Below are positions 18,134 to 26,512 of a DNA stretch of 64,000 nucleotides, one piece after another. How positions within the stretch are numbered: position 1 is the stretch's first letter; each line of letters opens with the position of its first letter. The translations under genes and the position numbers were made by a program. This DNA is from Fibrobacter sp. UWB15 (GTDB lineage Bacteria > Fibrobacterota > Fibrobacteria > Fibrobacterales > Fibrobacteraceae), in NCBI RefSeq assembly GCF_900177705.1, contig NZ_FXBA01000001.1, positions 124,001 to 188,000 on the forward strand. The letters run 5' to 3'. The notes under the pieces were generated by a model. It did no database searches. It was not told the origin of the DNA and saw only the letters and a program-made list of their open reading frames with translations.

Positions 18134-19252
18134 ATGAACCGTCTTCATTTTAAATACATGATTTTAGGTTTGCTGTGGATCGTGTTTGCGGTCGCTTTTT
18201 TTGTGGGCTGCGAAAAAGGTTCCGATGGTCCCTTGAAAGTATCCGAAGACGATTTTTCTTACAATGACGAAGGTTTCTTTGCGTATGCGCGTCTTGATTC
18301 TGGTAAGACGATTCACTTGTCCAAGGATACACTGTATTTGGACATGGGTAAAATGTATACGTTTTCGAATTGTGCGCTGAAGACCATAGATTTGACCTAC
18401 AGTAAGGAAGATTCTGTGCTGTGGATTGCACCGACGCTTCTTATTCGCGCAACGGCCGAAGATTGTGCCGCTCCTTTTTACCGCCCCGATACGACTCTTA
18501 AAATGTTGCTTTCGTCCGAACAGATGAAAGATGTTGGCGTCATCAAGGTGAAAAACGATGCCGATACCGCTTTGGATTCCATTATTCTTCGCCGCGGAAG
18601 TCTCAAGAAAGATACGTTCTACATGTATCTGGATTCCTCGTTTGCGGATCCGCACGCTTACCCCTTGCGTACAAAAGACAAAAAGGACGGCAAGGTTATT
18701 CCAACGGTCCTTCGCGTTCTCGATTCTCTGACGCCTCGCACGTTCTATTGGCGGACCATGAAGTCGAAGTGTACGCATCGCGTGGATATGTGTAAGGAAA
18801 CGGTGGCCGATACCATTTACCCCCGCAGCTGGAATATTAACGATACAAACCTGGTGCCGGTGCATTACGCCTGTGCCGATTCCGATTCGGTGTACTGTAT
18901 TAATTCCAAGTGGGAAAACGATTCGACGGAATTGGGGGCCGTTCAGGAACGCCCTGATACCATTTGGCATTACAATACCTACTATATCGAGAAGATTCCG
19001 GAATGTGGTGCCTATAGTTCCTTCTCGATTAGCAACTATACCATCGGTGACCGCATGCGCGTCATTCGCGAGGTGTTTACACCCGATAAGGAAGAATCTT
19101 TCTGTGGCCCCAATTCAAAGAAGGATTGGATGGTTTACAATGTGTCAGGCGGATCGATGATAACCGACTCTGACAGTATTTCCGTGTTGGATAGTTTGTC
19201 TGAACTTTGGAAAAAGGCTACGGTTGCTCCGGACACCTTGAAAGAAAAATGA
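18134..19252 (+). CDS. Lipoprotein of unknown function
   Basis: 372 residues. The long signal ends at FFVGC with lipid cysteine C26. The mature part is rich in Asp, Ser and Tyr and has about ten cysteines (for example CALKT, RATAEDCAAPF, SKCTHRVDMC), so disulfides are likely. No known domain is recognised. The start lies 13 bases after the LytM gene. TACCTT at 18121-18126 sits 7 bases before ATG, so the gene could also have its own leaderless promoter. Its stop overlaps the NUDIX start (ATGA). Confidence 0.7.
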   Translation: MNRLHFKYMILGLLWIVFAVAFFVGCEKGSDGPLKVSEDDFSYNDEGFFAYARLDSGKTIHLSKDTLYLDMGKMYTFSNCALKTIDLTYSKEDSVLWIAPTLLIRATAEDCAAPFYRPDTTLKMLLSSEQMKDVGVIKVKNDADTALDSIILRRGSLKKDTFYMYLDSSFADPHAYPLRTKDKKDGKVIPTVLRVLDSLTPRTFYWRTMKSKCTHRVDMCKETVADTIYPRSWNINDTNLVPVHYACADSDSVYCINSKWENDSTELGAVQERPDTIWHYNTYYIEKIPECGAYSSFSISNYTIGDRMRVIREVFTPDKEESFCGPNSKKDWMVYNVSGGSMITDSDSISVLDSLSELWKKATVAPDTLKEK

Positions 19253-19962
19253 TAGAATACACCTATTCCCCTGAAATTGCCGAGGCTGACCGCCCGATTA
19301 TCCTTGAATCCCGTATTTATAAGGATTGGCTCGAAAAATCTCAAGAAAAGTTCGTGGTGACCAAGGTCCACTTTTCGTCGGTGGATTTTTTGCGTAAAGG
19401 CCGCCAGCCGCTATTCATTAAACTTATCGCGACGGCAACACTTCCGGATGGCCGCCCGGTGCATGGAATCGTGCTTGTGCGCGGAAACGCCGTAGGTGTT
19501 CTGGTGGTACTCCGCTGTGAAGGCAAGAAGTATTTGCTGCTGGTAAAGCAGCCGCGATTTGCGATTAGCGAACAGGCATCTCTCGAAATTCCGGCGGGAA
19601 TTTTAGACTGGACGGGCGATTACCGCAAGGTTGCCTTGAGTGAACTCGAAGAAGAAGCGCAAATCAAGGCCGATGATTCTGAACTGATTGATTTGATGGA
19701 TTTTTGGTACAAGGGCAAGAGTGACGGCTTTGCCGCCAGCTGCGGGCTTTTAGATGAACGCATTCGTCTGTATGCCATTGAACGCGATGTGACGCCGGAA
19801 CAGCTCAAGGCCATGGACGGCAAGGATCAGGAATACACCGAAGAAATCGAGTGGATTAAAACGGTGGTGCTCCCTTACGAAGAAGCCGCCCACGAGTTTA
19901 TCGATGGAAAGAACTTGATTGCGCTCTTCTTGTACGAACGCTGGCTTGAGGCTAAAAAATAG
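19249..19962 (+). CDS. NUDIX hydrolase, ADP-sugar/sugar-nucleotide type
   Basis: 237 residues, start overlapping the previous stop by 4 bases. The NUDIX helix is AGILDWTGDYRKVALSELEE; the core SELEEEAQI stands for REUxEExGU, so the arginine is serine and the glycine is glutamine while the metal-binding glutamates remain. The upstream part (LVRGNAVGVLVVL, YLLLVKQPRF, LEIPAG) resembles NUDT14/ADP-ribose pyrophosphatases. The altered arginine may lower activity or change the substrate. Coupling to envelope genes hints at nucleotide-sugar turnover, but this is inference. Confidence 0.8.
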   Translation: MIEYTYSPEIAEADRPIILESRIYKDWLEKSQEKFVVTKVHFSSVDFLRKGRQPLFIKLIATATLPDGRPVHGIVLVRGNAVGVLVVLRCEGKKYLLLVKQPRFAISEQASLEIPAGILDWTGDYRKVALSELEEEAQIKADDSELIDLMDFWYKGKSDGFAASCGLLDERIRLYAIERDVTPEQLKAMDGKDQEYTEEIEWIKTVVLPYEEAAHEFIDGKNLIALFLYERWLEAKK

Positions 19963-19965
19963 GGC

Positions 19966-20178
19966 TTACCAGTTTCCGATGTTGTTGATGGTCAGGCCTA
20001 GGAAAAATATTGTCAGGTAGCCGTACCAGATGCCAGTAAGAACGTAGTTCAATTTACGCTTGTATGCCTTGGGTTCGTTCTTGTTTTTTTCGCGAATCAC
20101 GAGAATGTTCTTGCGTAAAAAATAGGCACAGCCGGCGAGTCCGACCAAAGAAGCGAGAATCAAAAGTACGTAAGCCAT
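19966..20178 (-). CDS. Small two-span membrane protein
   Basis: 70 residues. Two membrane segments (about 3-20 and 48-65) flank a strongly basic loop (REKNKNEPKAYKRK), so the loop probably faces the cytoplasm. It ends 3 bases from the NUDIX stop on the other strand. No family is recognised. The hydrophobic pattern and clean ATG support a real gene. Confidence 0.55.
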   Translation of the reverse strand: MAYVLLILASLVGLAGCAYFLRKNILVIREKNKNEPKAYKRKLNYVLTGIWYGYLTIFFLGLTINNIGNW

Positions 20179-20203
20179 GCAGTAAATGTAGCAATTATAG
20201 AAT

Positions 20204-20273
20204 AGTAGGCAGTAGACAGTAGGCAGTAGACAGTAGGGAGTGATGAGAAATTAATCTCGCATCCCACATTTCC
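20204..20273. repeat. Heptad-periodic intergenic element, copy 2
   Basis: Ten 7-bp units in phase: the first five alternate AGTAGGC and AGTAGAC types, then AGTGATG, AGAAATT and AATCTCG, then CATCCCA and CATTTCC. Further pyrimidine-rich units continue to about 20287. The design (purine-rich half, AATT centre, CATCCCA half) is the same as in copy 1. Confidence 0.8.
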
Positions 20274-20423
20274 CCTTTTTCCCCTCATTTCATGAAAATC
20301 CAGTTGCCTAAGGGCAAAAAATTTTCTCTATTTGTTCTGTCTTGACGTTCGTGGACCCGATTTAGGCTTAAATGAGCAGATTTCGGGGCCGTATGCGAAC
20401 GCCGTTTATTATACGAGGTCTAT

Positions 20424-20870
20424 TTGGTAGCCCAGAAATTGGATACATTGATTGCCCAGGCATGCGAAGCTGCCGGCGTGACATTGGTGGAACAGGACAT
20501 GTTCCGCGCAGGCAAACGTAAAACGCTGCGCCTTTACATAGACAAGCCCGAAGGGGTGACAATCGACGACTGCTCTAACGTGAGCCGTCATTTGTCCGAT
20601 GCCTTGGATCTGGATCCCGAAATTATTGAAGGTGCCTACACTTTGGAAGTGTCGTCGCCGGGGTTAGACCGCCCCCTTAAGTCGGTTGCAGATTTTACCC
20701 GCAATATCGGACGTTTTTTGCGGGTGACCCGCAGTACCGGTAAGCCTGTTACGGGCAAACTCGTTGCTGCTGACGAAGAAAATTTGACGCTCACCCTCAA
20801 GGGAAACGCAGGCGATGTCGTTGTGCCGCGTTCCGAGGTGCTTGTAGCGAAAGTGGATGTACAAATATAA
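20424..20870 (+). CDS. rimP: Ribosome maturation factor RimP
   Basis: 148 residues, usual length. Recognised by the N-terminal domain (VTLVEQDMFRAGKRKTLRLY, IDKPEGVTIDDC), EGAYTLEVSSPGLDRPL, and the small SH3-like C-terminal domain. RimP helps 30S assembly. It probably starts at TTG 20424, since GAGG lies 6 bases before it. It is first in the rimP-nusA-infB-rbfA-truB-ribF run, a widely conserved order. Confidence 0.92.
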   Translation: MVAQKLDTLIAQACEAAGVTLVEQDMFRAGKRKTLRLYIDKPEGVTIDDCSNVSRHLSDALDLDPEIIEGAYTLEVSSPGLDRPLKSVADFTRNIGRFLRVTRSTGKPVTGKLVAADEENLTLTLKGNAGDVVVPRSEVLVAKVDVQI

Positions 20871-20885
20871 TAGGAAGGTCATTTT

Positions 20886-22055
20886 ATGAAGAACGAACCG
20901 AAAGTCAACTTGCTCGATGTGCTGAAAGAAGTGGTCGAAGCCAAGGATATGGATGATTCCATTGTCATCAACGCGTTGAAGGAAGCCTTGGTGACGGCAG
21001 CGCGCAAGTACTTGCACATCGAAAAGAAGATCGATGTGGATTTCGATACAGAAACCAACGAAGTCCATGTGTTCTTGCGTGTGGCCGTTGTGGATGACTA
21101 TCCGGACTACGACCCGAACATGACCGCCTCTGAAGTGGAAGAACTCGACAAGGGTTACATGCTGGTCGAAGAAGCCCGCGACTTCAATGAAGACGCTCAG
21201 CCGGGTGACTTCCTCGAAATGGAAATTCCTATCTCTGCATTCGGTCGCCAGGCCATTCAGACTGCAAAGCAACTCTTGAACCAGCAGATCCGCGATGCCG
21301 AACGCCAGAAGATCATGGACACCTACCGCAGCCGTATCGGTACCATGGTGAGCGGCGAAGTGCTCCGTCTTGAACAAAGTAATATCATCGTGAAGCTCGG
21401 CAAGCAGACCGAAGCCATGATCCCGGCTCGTGAACAGATCCGTCGCGAACGTTGGGCGCAGGGTAACTCCATCAAGGCCGTTATCGCTCGCGTGGAAGAA
21501 TCTTCCAAGAACGGTGCCCAGGTAGTGCTGTCCCGCGCTAACGGTGACTTCCTCAAGGAACTCTTCCGTCAGGAAGTTCCCGAAATTTACGAAGGTACTG
21601 TCGAAATCAAGGGTGTTGCCCGTGAACCGGGTTTCCGCGCCAAGATTGCCGTGTACTCCCGTGACGAAAAGATTGACCCGGTCGGCGCTTGCGTCGGTAT
21701 GAAGGGTGCCCGCGTGCAGACTATTGTGCGCGAACTCGGCAACGAACGTATCGACATCGTTCAGTGGAACCCGGATCTGGACACCTTCATTACCCGTGCC
21801 CTTACTCCGGCTAACGTAATCAAGCTGATTCACGTGCCCGATACTCGCCGCACGGTAGTGATTATCAGTGATGAAAACCTCGCTCTGGCAATTGGCAAGA
21901 ACGGCCAGAACGTAAAGCTTGCTGCAGAACTTGTGCAGCGCAACCTCGATGTGTTCGGTGAAAACGAATGGAACCAGAAGGACGACGAAACCAAGGCTAA
22001 GATTACCTCTCCGTCCGCTGCCGATTTGAACCAGAACCGTAAGGCTGCTCGCTAA
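20886..22055 (+). CDS. nusA: Transcription termination/antitermination factor NusA
   Basis: 389 residues. The N-terminal RNA polymerase-binding domain covers about 1-130, S1 about 135-205 (SGEVLRLEQSNIIVKLG), then two KH domains (DPVGACVGMKGARVQ and LAIGKNGQNVKLA). There are no acidic C-terminal repeats, as in most non-proteobacterial NusA. It lies 15 bases after rimP with a GGAAGG ribosome site. Confidence 0.96.
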   Translation: MKNEPKVNLLDVLKEVVEAKDMDDSIVINALKEALVTAARKYLHIEKKIDVDFDTETNEVHVFLRVAVVDDYPDYDPNMTASEVEELDKGYMLVEEARDFNEDAQPGDFLEMEIPISAFGRQAIQTAKQLLNQQIRDAERQKIMDTYRSRIGTMVSGEVLRLEQSNIIVKLGKQTEAMIPAREQIRRERWAQGNSIKAVIARVEESSKNGAQVVLSRANGDFLKELFRQEVPEIYEGTVEIKGVAREPGFRAKIAVYSRDEKIDPVGACVGMKGARVQTIVRELGNERIDIVQWNPDLDTFITRALTPANVIKLIHVPDTRRTVVIISDENLALAIGKNGQNVKLAAELVQRNLDVFGENEWNQKDDETKAKITSPSAADLNQNRKAAR

Positions 22056-22084
22056 TTTTAAAAAAGGAACATTGGAAGCTATTC

Positions 22085-25000
22085 ATGGCTAATGAAGAAC
22101 AAATTAAACCAGTAGATTGGGCGAAGGAACACGGAGTCAAGAGTGACCTCGTGATCAAGCTTTTGCGCGAGAACGGTGTCAAGGTTTTGACCCAGGTTTC
22201 GAAGGTGAACGCCTCCGAATATGAAAAGATCGAAGCCGCTGTTGACGCTGAACGCCAGAAGGCTGAAGCTCGCAGTAAAAACCTGAAAAAGGCGTCTACC
22301 GCCGAAACTTCCAATGCCTCTTCCGACAAGAAGAAGGAATCTTCTTCGACTGGCGACGGCAAGTTGAAGGCCAAGTTAATCAGGACGAAAAAGCCGGCTG
22401 CAAAACCGGCCGCCACTCCCGCTGCTGCCCCTGCTGCAAAGCCGGCGGCAGTCGTGAAGCCCGCAGCCCCCAAGGCTGAACCGGTTGCTGCTCCCGCCGC
22501 AGCTCCTGCACCGGCTCCTGTTGAAGCTCCCGCAGCCGCTAAGGCTCCCGAGGTGAAGCCCGCCGCAGCACCTGCTGCTCCGAAGGCTCCCGCTGCTCCC
22601 GTCGCTGCCGCTGAAAAGCCCGCAGCCCCCAAGGTCGAACCGAAGCCCGCTCCCGCCGCTCCGGCTCCCGCAGAGGTGAAGCCCGCCGCAGCCCCGGCTG
22701 CTGTAAAGCCTGCCGCACCTGCAGCACCTGCAGCACCTGCTGCTGCACCGGTCGCTGCCAAGCCTGCCATGGTGACCCCGGGCATGGAACTCAAACAGCC
22801 TCCGATGAAGGCCCAGGTGTTCAAACCGGACGAAGCTATTCTCGCTCGTATCAAGAAGTCTCAGCAACAGGCTCAGGCTTCCCGCGGCGGTCACCGCAAC
22901 GGCGGTGGAAACCAGCAGGGCTATACAGGAACCTTCGGTCGCCTCTCGAACAACAATGGCGACAACCGTAATGGCAACCGTCGCAATGACAACCGTAACG
23001 GCAATGGCGGCAACAACGGCGGTCGTACCTTTACGGGTCGCACGGGTGGCTTTACCGGCAACTCGATGCAGGACGCCTTTAACGCTTCCAACAATGCTGC
23101 CCAGGGTTTTGGTGGCCAGAATCAGGGTGGCAAGGGTGGCAAGCAGCAGAATGGCCGCCATGGTGGCAACGACAAGAATCGTCGCAATAACGGCAAGGAC
23201 CGCATGGAGCAACAGAAGGAACTCCAGCAGGAAGCCGTACGCCAGAACGTTTCTCGCGTGATGGCCGACCTTTCCAAGAAGCCTGTCAAGAAAGTTTATC
23301 GCAAGGAACATAACGACAATAATTCCGGCGAAGAAAAGAAAATCCTTAAGACTTCGGACTTTATTACCGTGGGCGAACTCGCTGGCCTTATGGACCAGAT
23401 GCCGGCTCGCGTGATTGCGAAGTGCATGGAAATGGGCATGATGGTGACCATCAACGCCCGCCTGGATTTTGAAACCATCCAGCTTTTGGCCGACGAATTC
23501 GGTTACGAAGCTCAGCTGATGGAAGAATACGAAGAAGAAGTGCTCGGCGTGGAAGAAGAATCCTCTGAAAACCTGAAGCCGCGTCACCCGGTGGTGACGG
23601 TGATGGGCCACGTTGACCACGGTAAAACTTCTTTGCTCGACTGGATTCGTAAGACCCACGTGGTGTCTGGCGAATCGGGCGGTATTACGCAGCACATCGG
23701 TGCATACGAAGTCACGACCAAGCAGGGAAAGGTGACCTTCCTCGATACTCCGGGTCACGAAGCGTTCAGTGCTATGCGTGCTCGCGGTTCTCAGGTGACC
23801 GATGTGATCGTGCTGGTGGTGGCTGCCGACTCCATGGTCATGCCGCAGACGGTTGAATCTATTGAACTTGCCAAGCGCGAAAAGGTGCCGATGGTCGTGG
23901 CAATCACGAAAATCGACTTGCCGACCGCTAACCCCGACAAGATTCGCGCCCAGCTCGCTGAACGCGGCGTGGAAGTGGAACAGTGGGGTGGTTCTACCAG
24001 CTGTATTGAAGTTTCTGCACGTACGGGCCAGGGCATGGACGACCTCCTGGAAACGCTCGCCCTCGAAGCCGAAGTACTTGAACTCAAGGCGAACCCCGAT
24101 GCTCATGCTCGCGGTGCCGTGGTGGAATCCAAGCTCGACGTGGGTAAGGGTTCTATGGCCACGATCCTCGTGCAGAATGGTACGCTCCATGTGGGTGATC
24201 CGTTCGTTTGCGGTATTTATGCCGGTCGTGTGCGAGCCATGTTTAACGAACGCGGCGAACAGATGAAGGAAGCTCCTCCGTCTGCTCCGTGTCAGGTGCT
24301 CGGCTTTGACGGTACTCCGCAGGCTGGTGACGACCTGATTGTGGTCGAAGACGAAAAGACCGCACGTGAAATTGCCTCCAAGCGCCGTATGGCTGCCCGT
24401 GAACGCGACCTGCGTTCCCGTAACGTCAAGACCTTGGAAGATACCTTCAACGATCGTAAGGAAGGTAAGCTCTCCGAGCTCAACCTCATTGTCAAGGCAG
24501 ACGTGGGCGGTTCTGCAGAAGCTCTTGCAGCAAGCCTCGAAAAGCTTACCAACAAGGAAGTGCGTGTCAATATCATCCGCAAGGGTGTGGGTACCATTAC
24601 GGAATCCGATATCCTCTTGGCTACGACCGCACAGGCAATCATTATTTCCTTCCACTTGATGCCGTCGCTTTCTATCCGCGAAATGGCCCAGAAGGAAGGC
24701 ATCGAAATCCGCAACTACCGCGTGATTTACGACTGTATCGAAGATATCACGAACGCTGTGGAAGGCCTCCTCAAGCCGACTATGCGCGAAGAACTCTCCG
24801 GCGAAGCCGAAATCCGTCAGGTGTTCAAGATTCCGAAGATCGGTCTCATCGCAGGCTGTATGGTTACCGACGGCGAAGTCGACCGTACGAGCCATGTGCG
24901 CGTGTACCGTAACGGTGTGGAACTCGGTACGACCGTGGTCCAGTCCTTGAAGCGCATGAAGGACGACGTCAAGTCTGTTGCTCGTGGCTTTGAATGCGGT

Positions 25001-25147
25001 ATTGGCCTTAAGGGTTACGAAGACATCAAGGAAGGCGATAGCTTGATCTTCTTCAAGGAAGTCAAGGTTGCCCGTACCCTGAAGGATGTGGCCCGCGAAG
25101 AAGCCGAAGAAAAGGCGAAGAAGACCGCGGAAGAGGAAGTTAAGTAG
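22085..25147 (+). CDS. infB: Translation initiation factor IF-2
   Basis: 1020 residues. A first IF2N-like module covers residues about 5-60. An Ala/Pro/Lys-rich segment covers about 100-245 and a Gly/Asn/Arg-rich segment about 260-385, both surely disordered. A second IF2N module lies at about 420-480. The GTPase begins near 505 with GHVDHGKTS, DTPGHEAF and TKID, followed by domains II-IV. The two low-complexity segments make it longer than E. coli IF-2 (890). The last codons lie inside the heptad element that follows (copy 3). Confidence 0.97.
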   Translation: MANEEQIKPVDWAKEHGVKSDLVIKLLRENGVKVLTQVSKVNASEYEKIEAAVDAERQKAEARSKNLKKASTAETSNASSDKKKESSSTGDGKLKAKLIRTKKPAAKPAATPAAAPAAKPAAVVKPAAPKAEPVAAPAAAPAPAPVEAPAAAKAPEVKPAAAPAAPKAPAAPVAAAEKPAAPKVEPKPAPAAPAPAEVKPAAAPAAVKPAAPAAPAAPAAAPVAAKPAMVTPGMELKQPPMKAQVFKPDEAILARIKKSQQQAQASRGGHRNGGGNQQGYTGTFGRLSNNNGDNRNGNRRNDNRNGNGGNNGGRTFTGRTGGFTGNSMQDAFNASNNAAQGFGGQNQGGKGGKQQNGRHGGNDKNRRNNGKDRMEQQKELQQEAVRQNVSRVMADLSKKPVKKVYRKEHNDNNSGEEKKILKTSDFITVGELAGLMDQMPARVIAKCMEMGMMVTINARLDFETIQLLADEFGYEAQLMEEYEEEVLGVEEESSENLKPRHPVVTVMGHVDHGKTSLLDWIRKTHVVSGESGGITQHIGAYEVTTKQGKVTFLDTPGHEAFSAMRARGSQVTDVIVLVVAADSMVMPQTVESIELAKREKVPMVVAITKIDLPTANPDKIRAQLAERGVEVEQWGGSTSCIEVSARTGQGMDDLLETLALEAEVLELKANPDAHARGAVVESKLDVGKGSMATILVQNGTLHVGDPFVCGIYAGRVRAMFNERGEQMKEAPPSAPCQVLGFDGTPQAGDDLIVVEDEKTAREIASKRRMAARERDLRSRNVKTLEDTFNDRKEGKLSELNLIVKADVGGSAEALAASLEKLTNKEVRVNIIRKGVGTITESDILLATTAQAIIISFHLMPSLSIREMAQKEGIEIRNYRVIYDCIEDITNAVEGLLKPTMREELSGEAEIRQVFKIPKIGLIAGCMVTDGEVDRTSHVRVYRNGVELGTTVVQSLKRMKDDVKSVARGFECGIGLKGYEDIKEGDSLIFFKEVKVARTLKDVAREEAEEKAKKTAEEEVK

Positions 25148-25239
25148 ACGGTAGGAAGTAGACTGTAGGAAGGGCTAGTTTGACAGCGAAGCTGTGATTA
25201 TAAAACTTCTAACTTCCTACTTCCGGCTTCCTACAAAAT
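25142..25239. repeat. Heptad-periodic inverted element, copy 3 (infB-rbfA gap)
   Basis: The left arm 25142-25176 has five 7-bp units (AAGTAGA, CGGTAGG, AAGTAGA and relatives) and starts on the infB stop codon. The right arm 25205-25232 has four units (ACTTCCT, ACTTCCG types) roughly complementary to the left. Between them is a hairpin ACAGC-GAA-GCTGT near 25182-25194. The arms could form a large cruciform or mRNA stem inside the operon. Confidence 0.75.
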
Positions 25240-25252
25240 GCCGAAGGCATAA

Positions 25253-25606
25253 ATGAGTAGAAGAACAGACAGATTGGACGAACAGTTCCGCGAGGAAATC
25301 GGCAAGCTCTTGCAGAAGGGCTTGAAGGACCCTCGCGTGAGCAGCCTCGCAAGCATTACGCGCGTGACGATTACCGATGACCTGAGCTACGCAAAGGTGA
25401 TGGTGTCGGTGATGGGTTCCGACAAGGAAAAGCGTGACTCGCTGATTGGCCTCAAGAATTCCGCTGGGTACATCCGTACGGTTTTGGGCAAGGCGCTCAA
25501 GATTAGGAAGATTCCCGAATTGAACTTTGTTCTGGACGAAAACCTGGAACACGCCATGCATATCGAAAGCATTCTGGCCGAACTGAAGCAGAAAGGGGAT
25601 TTGTAA
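25253..25606 (+). CDS. rbfA: Ribosome-binding factor A
   Basis: 117 residues, typical. The single KH-like domain shows RRTDRLDEQFREEIGKLL, DPRVSSLASITRVTIT and LSYAKVMVSVMG, ending in ELNFVLDENLEHAMHIESIL. RbfA matures 16S rRNA during cold adaptation and assembly. GAAGGC lies before ATG. It is separated from infB by a 105-bp repeat-rich gap, unlike the other operon junctions. Confidence 0.95.
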   Translation: MSRRTDRLDEQFREEIGKLLQKGLKDPRVSSLASITRVTITDDLSYAKVMVSVMGSDKEKRDSLIGLKNSAGYIRTVLGKALKIRKIPELNFVLDENLEHAMHIESILAELKQKGDL

Positions 25607-26512
25607 TTGAGCAATTCCGGCTTCGTTCTTTTGGACAAGATTGCTGGTGAAACTTCTTTTAAGGCCCTTTTCCCACTGAAAAGGGTCTTTTCTACGAAGC
25701 GAGTAGGCCACGCAGGCACGCTGGATTTGCGTGCCTCGGGCTTGATTATTGCGGCGACTGGCCGCTGCACGCGATTGCTCCCGTTTATTGAAGCCAAGGA
25801 CAAGTGCTACAGCTTTAGACTGCATTTGGGTTACGAAACCGATACCCTCGAATGGGACGGTGAAGTGGTGGAACAAGGAGAGGCGAAGACCATCTCTCGC
25901 GAAGCCCTCGAAGCGATTCTCCCGCAGTTTTCGGGCGATATCGAGCAGATTCCGCCGAAGTATTGTGCCGTAAAAATCAACGGCGTGCGTGCAAGCGACC
26001 TCATGGAGCGTGGCCGTAACATTGAACTAAAGCCCCGCAAGATTCGCATTAGCGAACTCAAGGTGATAGGCGAGGGCGAAGTGACGGAAGGCTGCTCCGG
26101 CAAGGAATTTGCGACCTTCGACTTGATTTGCGAATGTTCCAAGGGAACCTACATTCGCGCTCTCGGTCGCGATATCGGGCGTGCGCTCGGGACCTACGCC
26201 TGCGTATCGCAAATACGCAGATACCGCATCGGCAATGTGACTTTAGATAAGGCGGTGCGTGGCGAGAACCTGACCCGTGAAAACCTGTTGCCGGTCGATG
26301 CGGTGCTCGATTTTCCGGTGGTGCGCCTGACGCCGGAACAGGTAGCTGTGATTCGCCAGGGTAATTGGCTCCCTTGGAAAGAGAAAGTCGAGGGCGTAGG
26401 CCCTGATGGCCATGTGTTTGCCGCGAACATGCAAGGCGAAGTCTTGAGCCTGTGTTTTTATGAGCCGGGCCGAATCAAGCCGAAATTCTATTTGGGTGAG
26501 GATGAAAAATGA
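25607..26512 (+). CDS. truB: tRNA pseudouridine-55 synthase
   Basis: 301 residues. The catalytic aspartate is D40 in GHAGTLDLRASG, and the RGTYIRALGRDIG-type motif appears as SKGTYIRALGRDIG. The usual KPxGxTS near the start is changed to DKIAGETSF. A C-terminal PUA-like domain covers about 225-300. It starts with TTG directly after the rbfA stop; AGGGG lies upstream. TruB makes pseudouridine 55 in the tRNA T-loop. Confidence 0.95.
   Translation: MSNSGFVLLDKIAGETSFKALFPLKRVFSTKRVGHAGTLDLRASGLIIAATGRCTRLLPFIEAKDKCYSFRLHLGYETDTLEWDGEVVEQGEAKTISREALEAILPQFSGDIEQIPPKYCAVKINGVRASDLMERGRNIELKPRKIRISELKVIGEGEVTEGCSGKEFATFDLICECSKGTYIRALGRDIGRALGTYACVSQIRRYRIGNVTLDKAVRGENLTRENLLPVDAVLDFPVVRLTPEQVAVIRQGNWLPWKEKVEGVGPDGHVFAANMQGEVLSLCFYEPGRIKPKFYLGEDEK

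Noticed and set aside
22376-24895. 839-residue open frame antisense to infB
   Set aside because: A shadow of the IF-2 gene; its Ser/Gly/Cys/Arg-rich part is just the reverse reading of the Ala/Pro segment.
26400-26510. FMN riboswitch before ribF
   Set aside because: ribF overlaps truB by 4 bases and none of the conserved riboswitch stems is visible.
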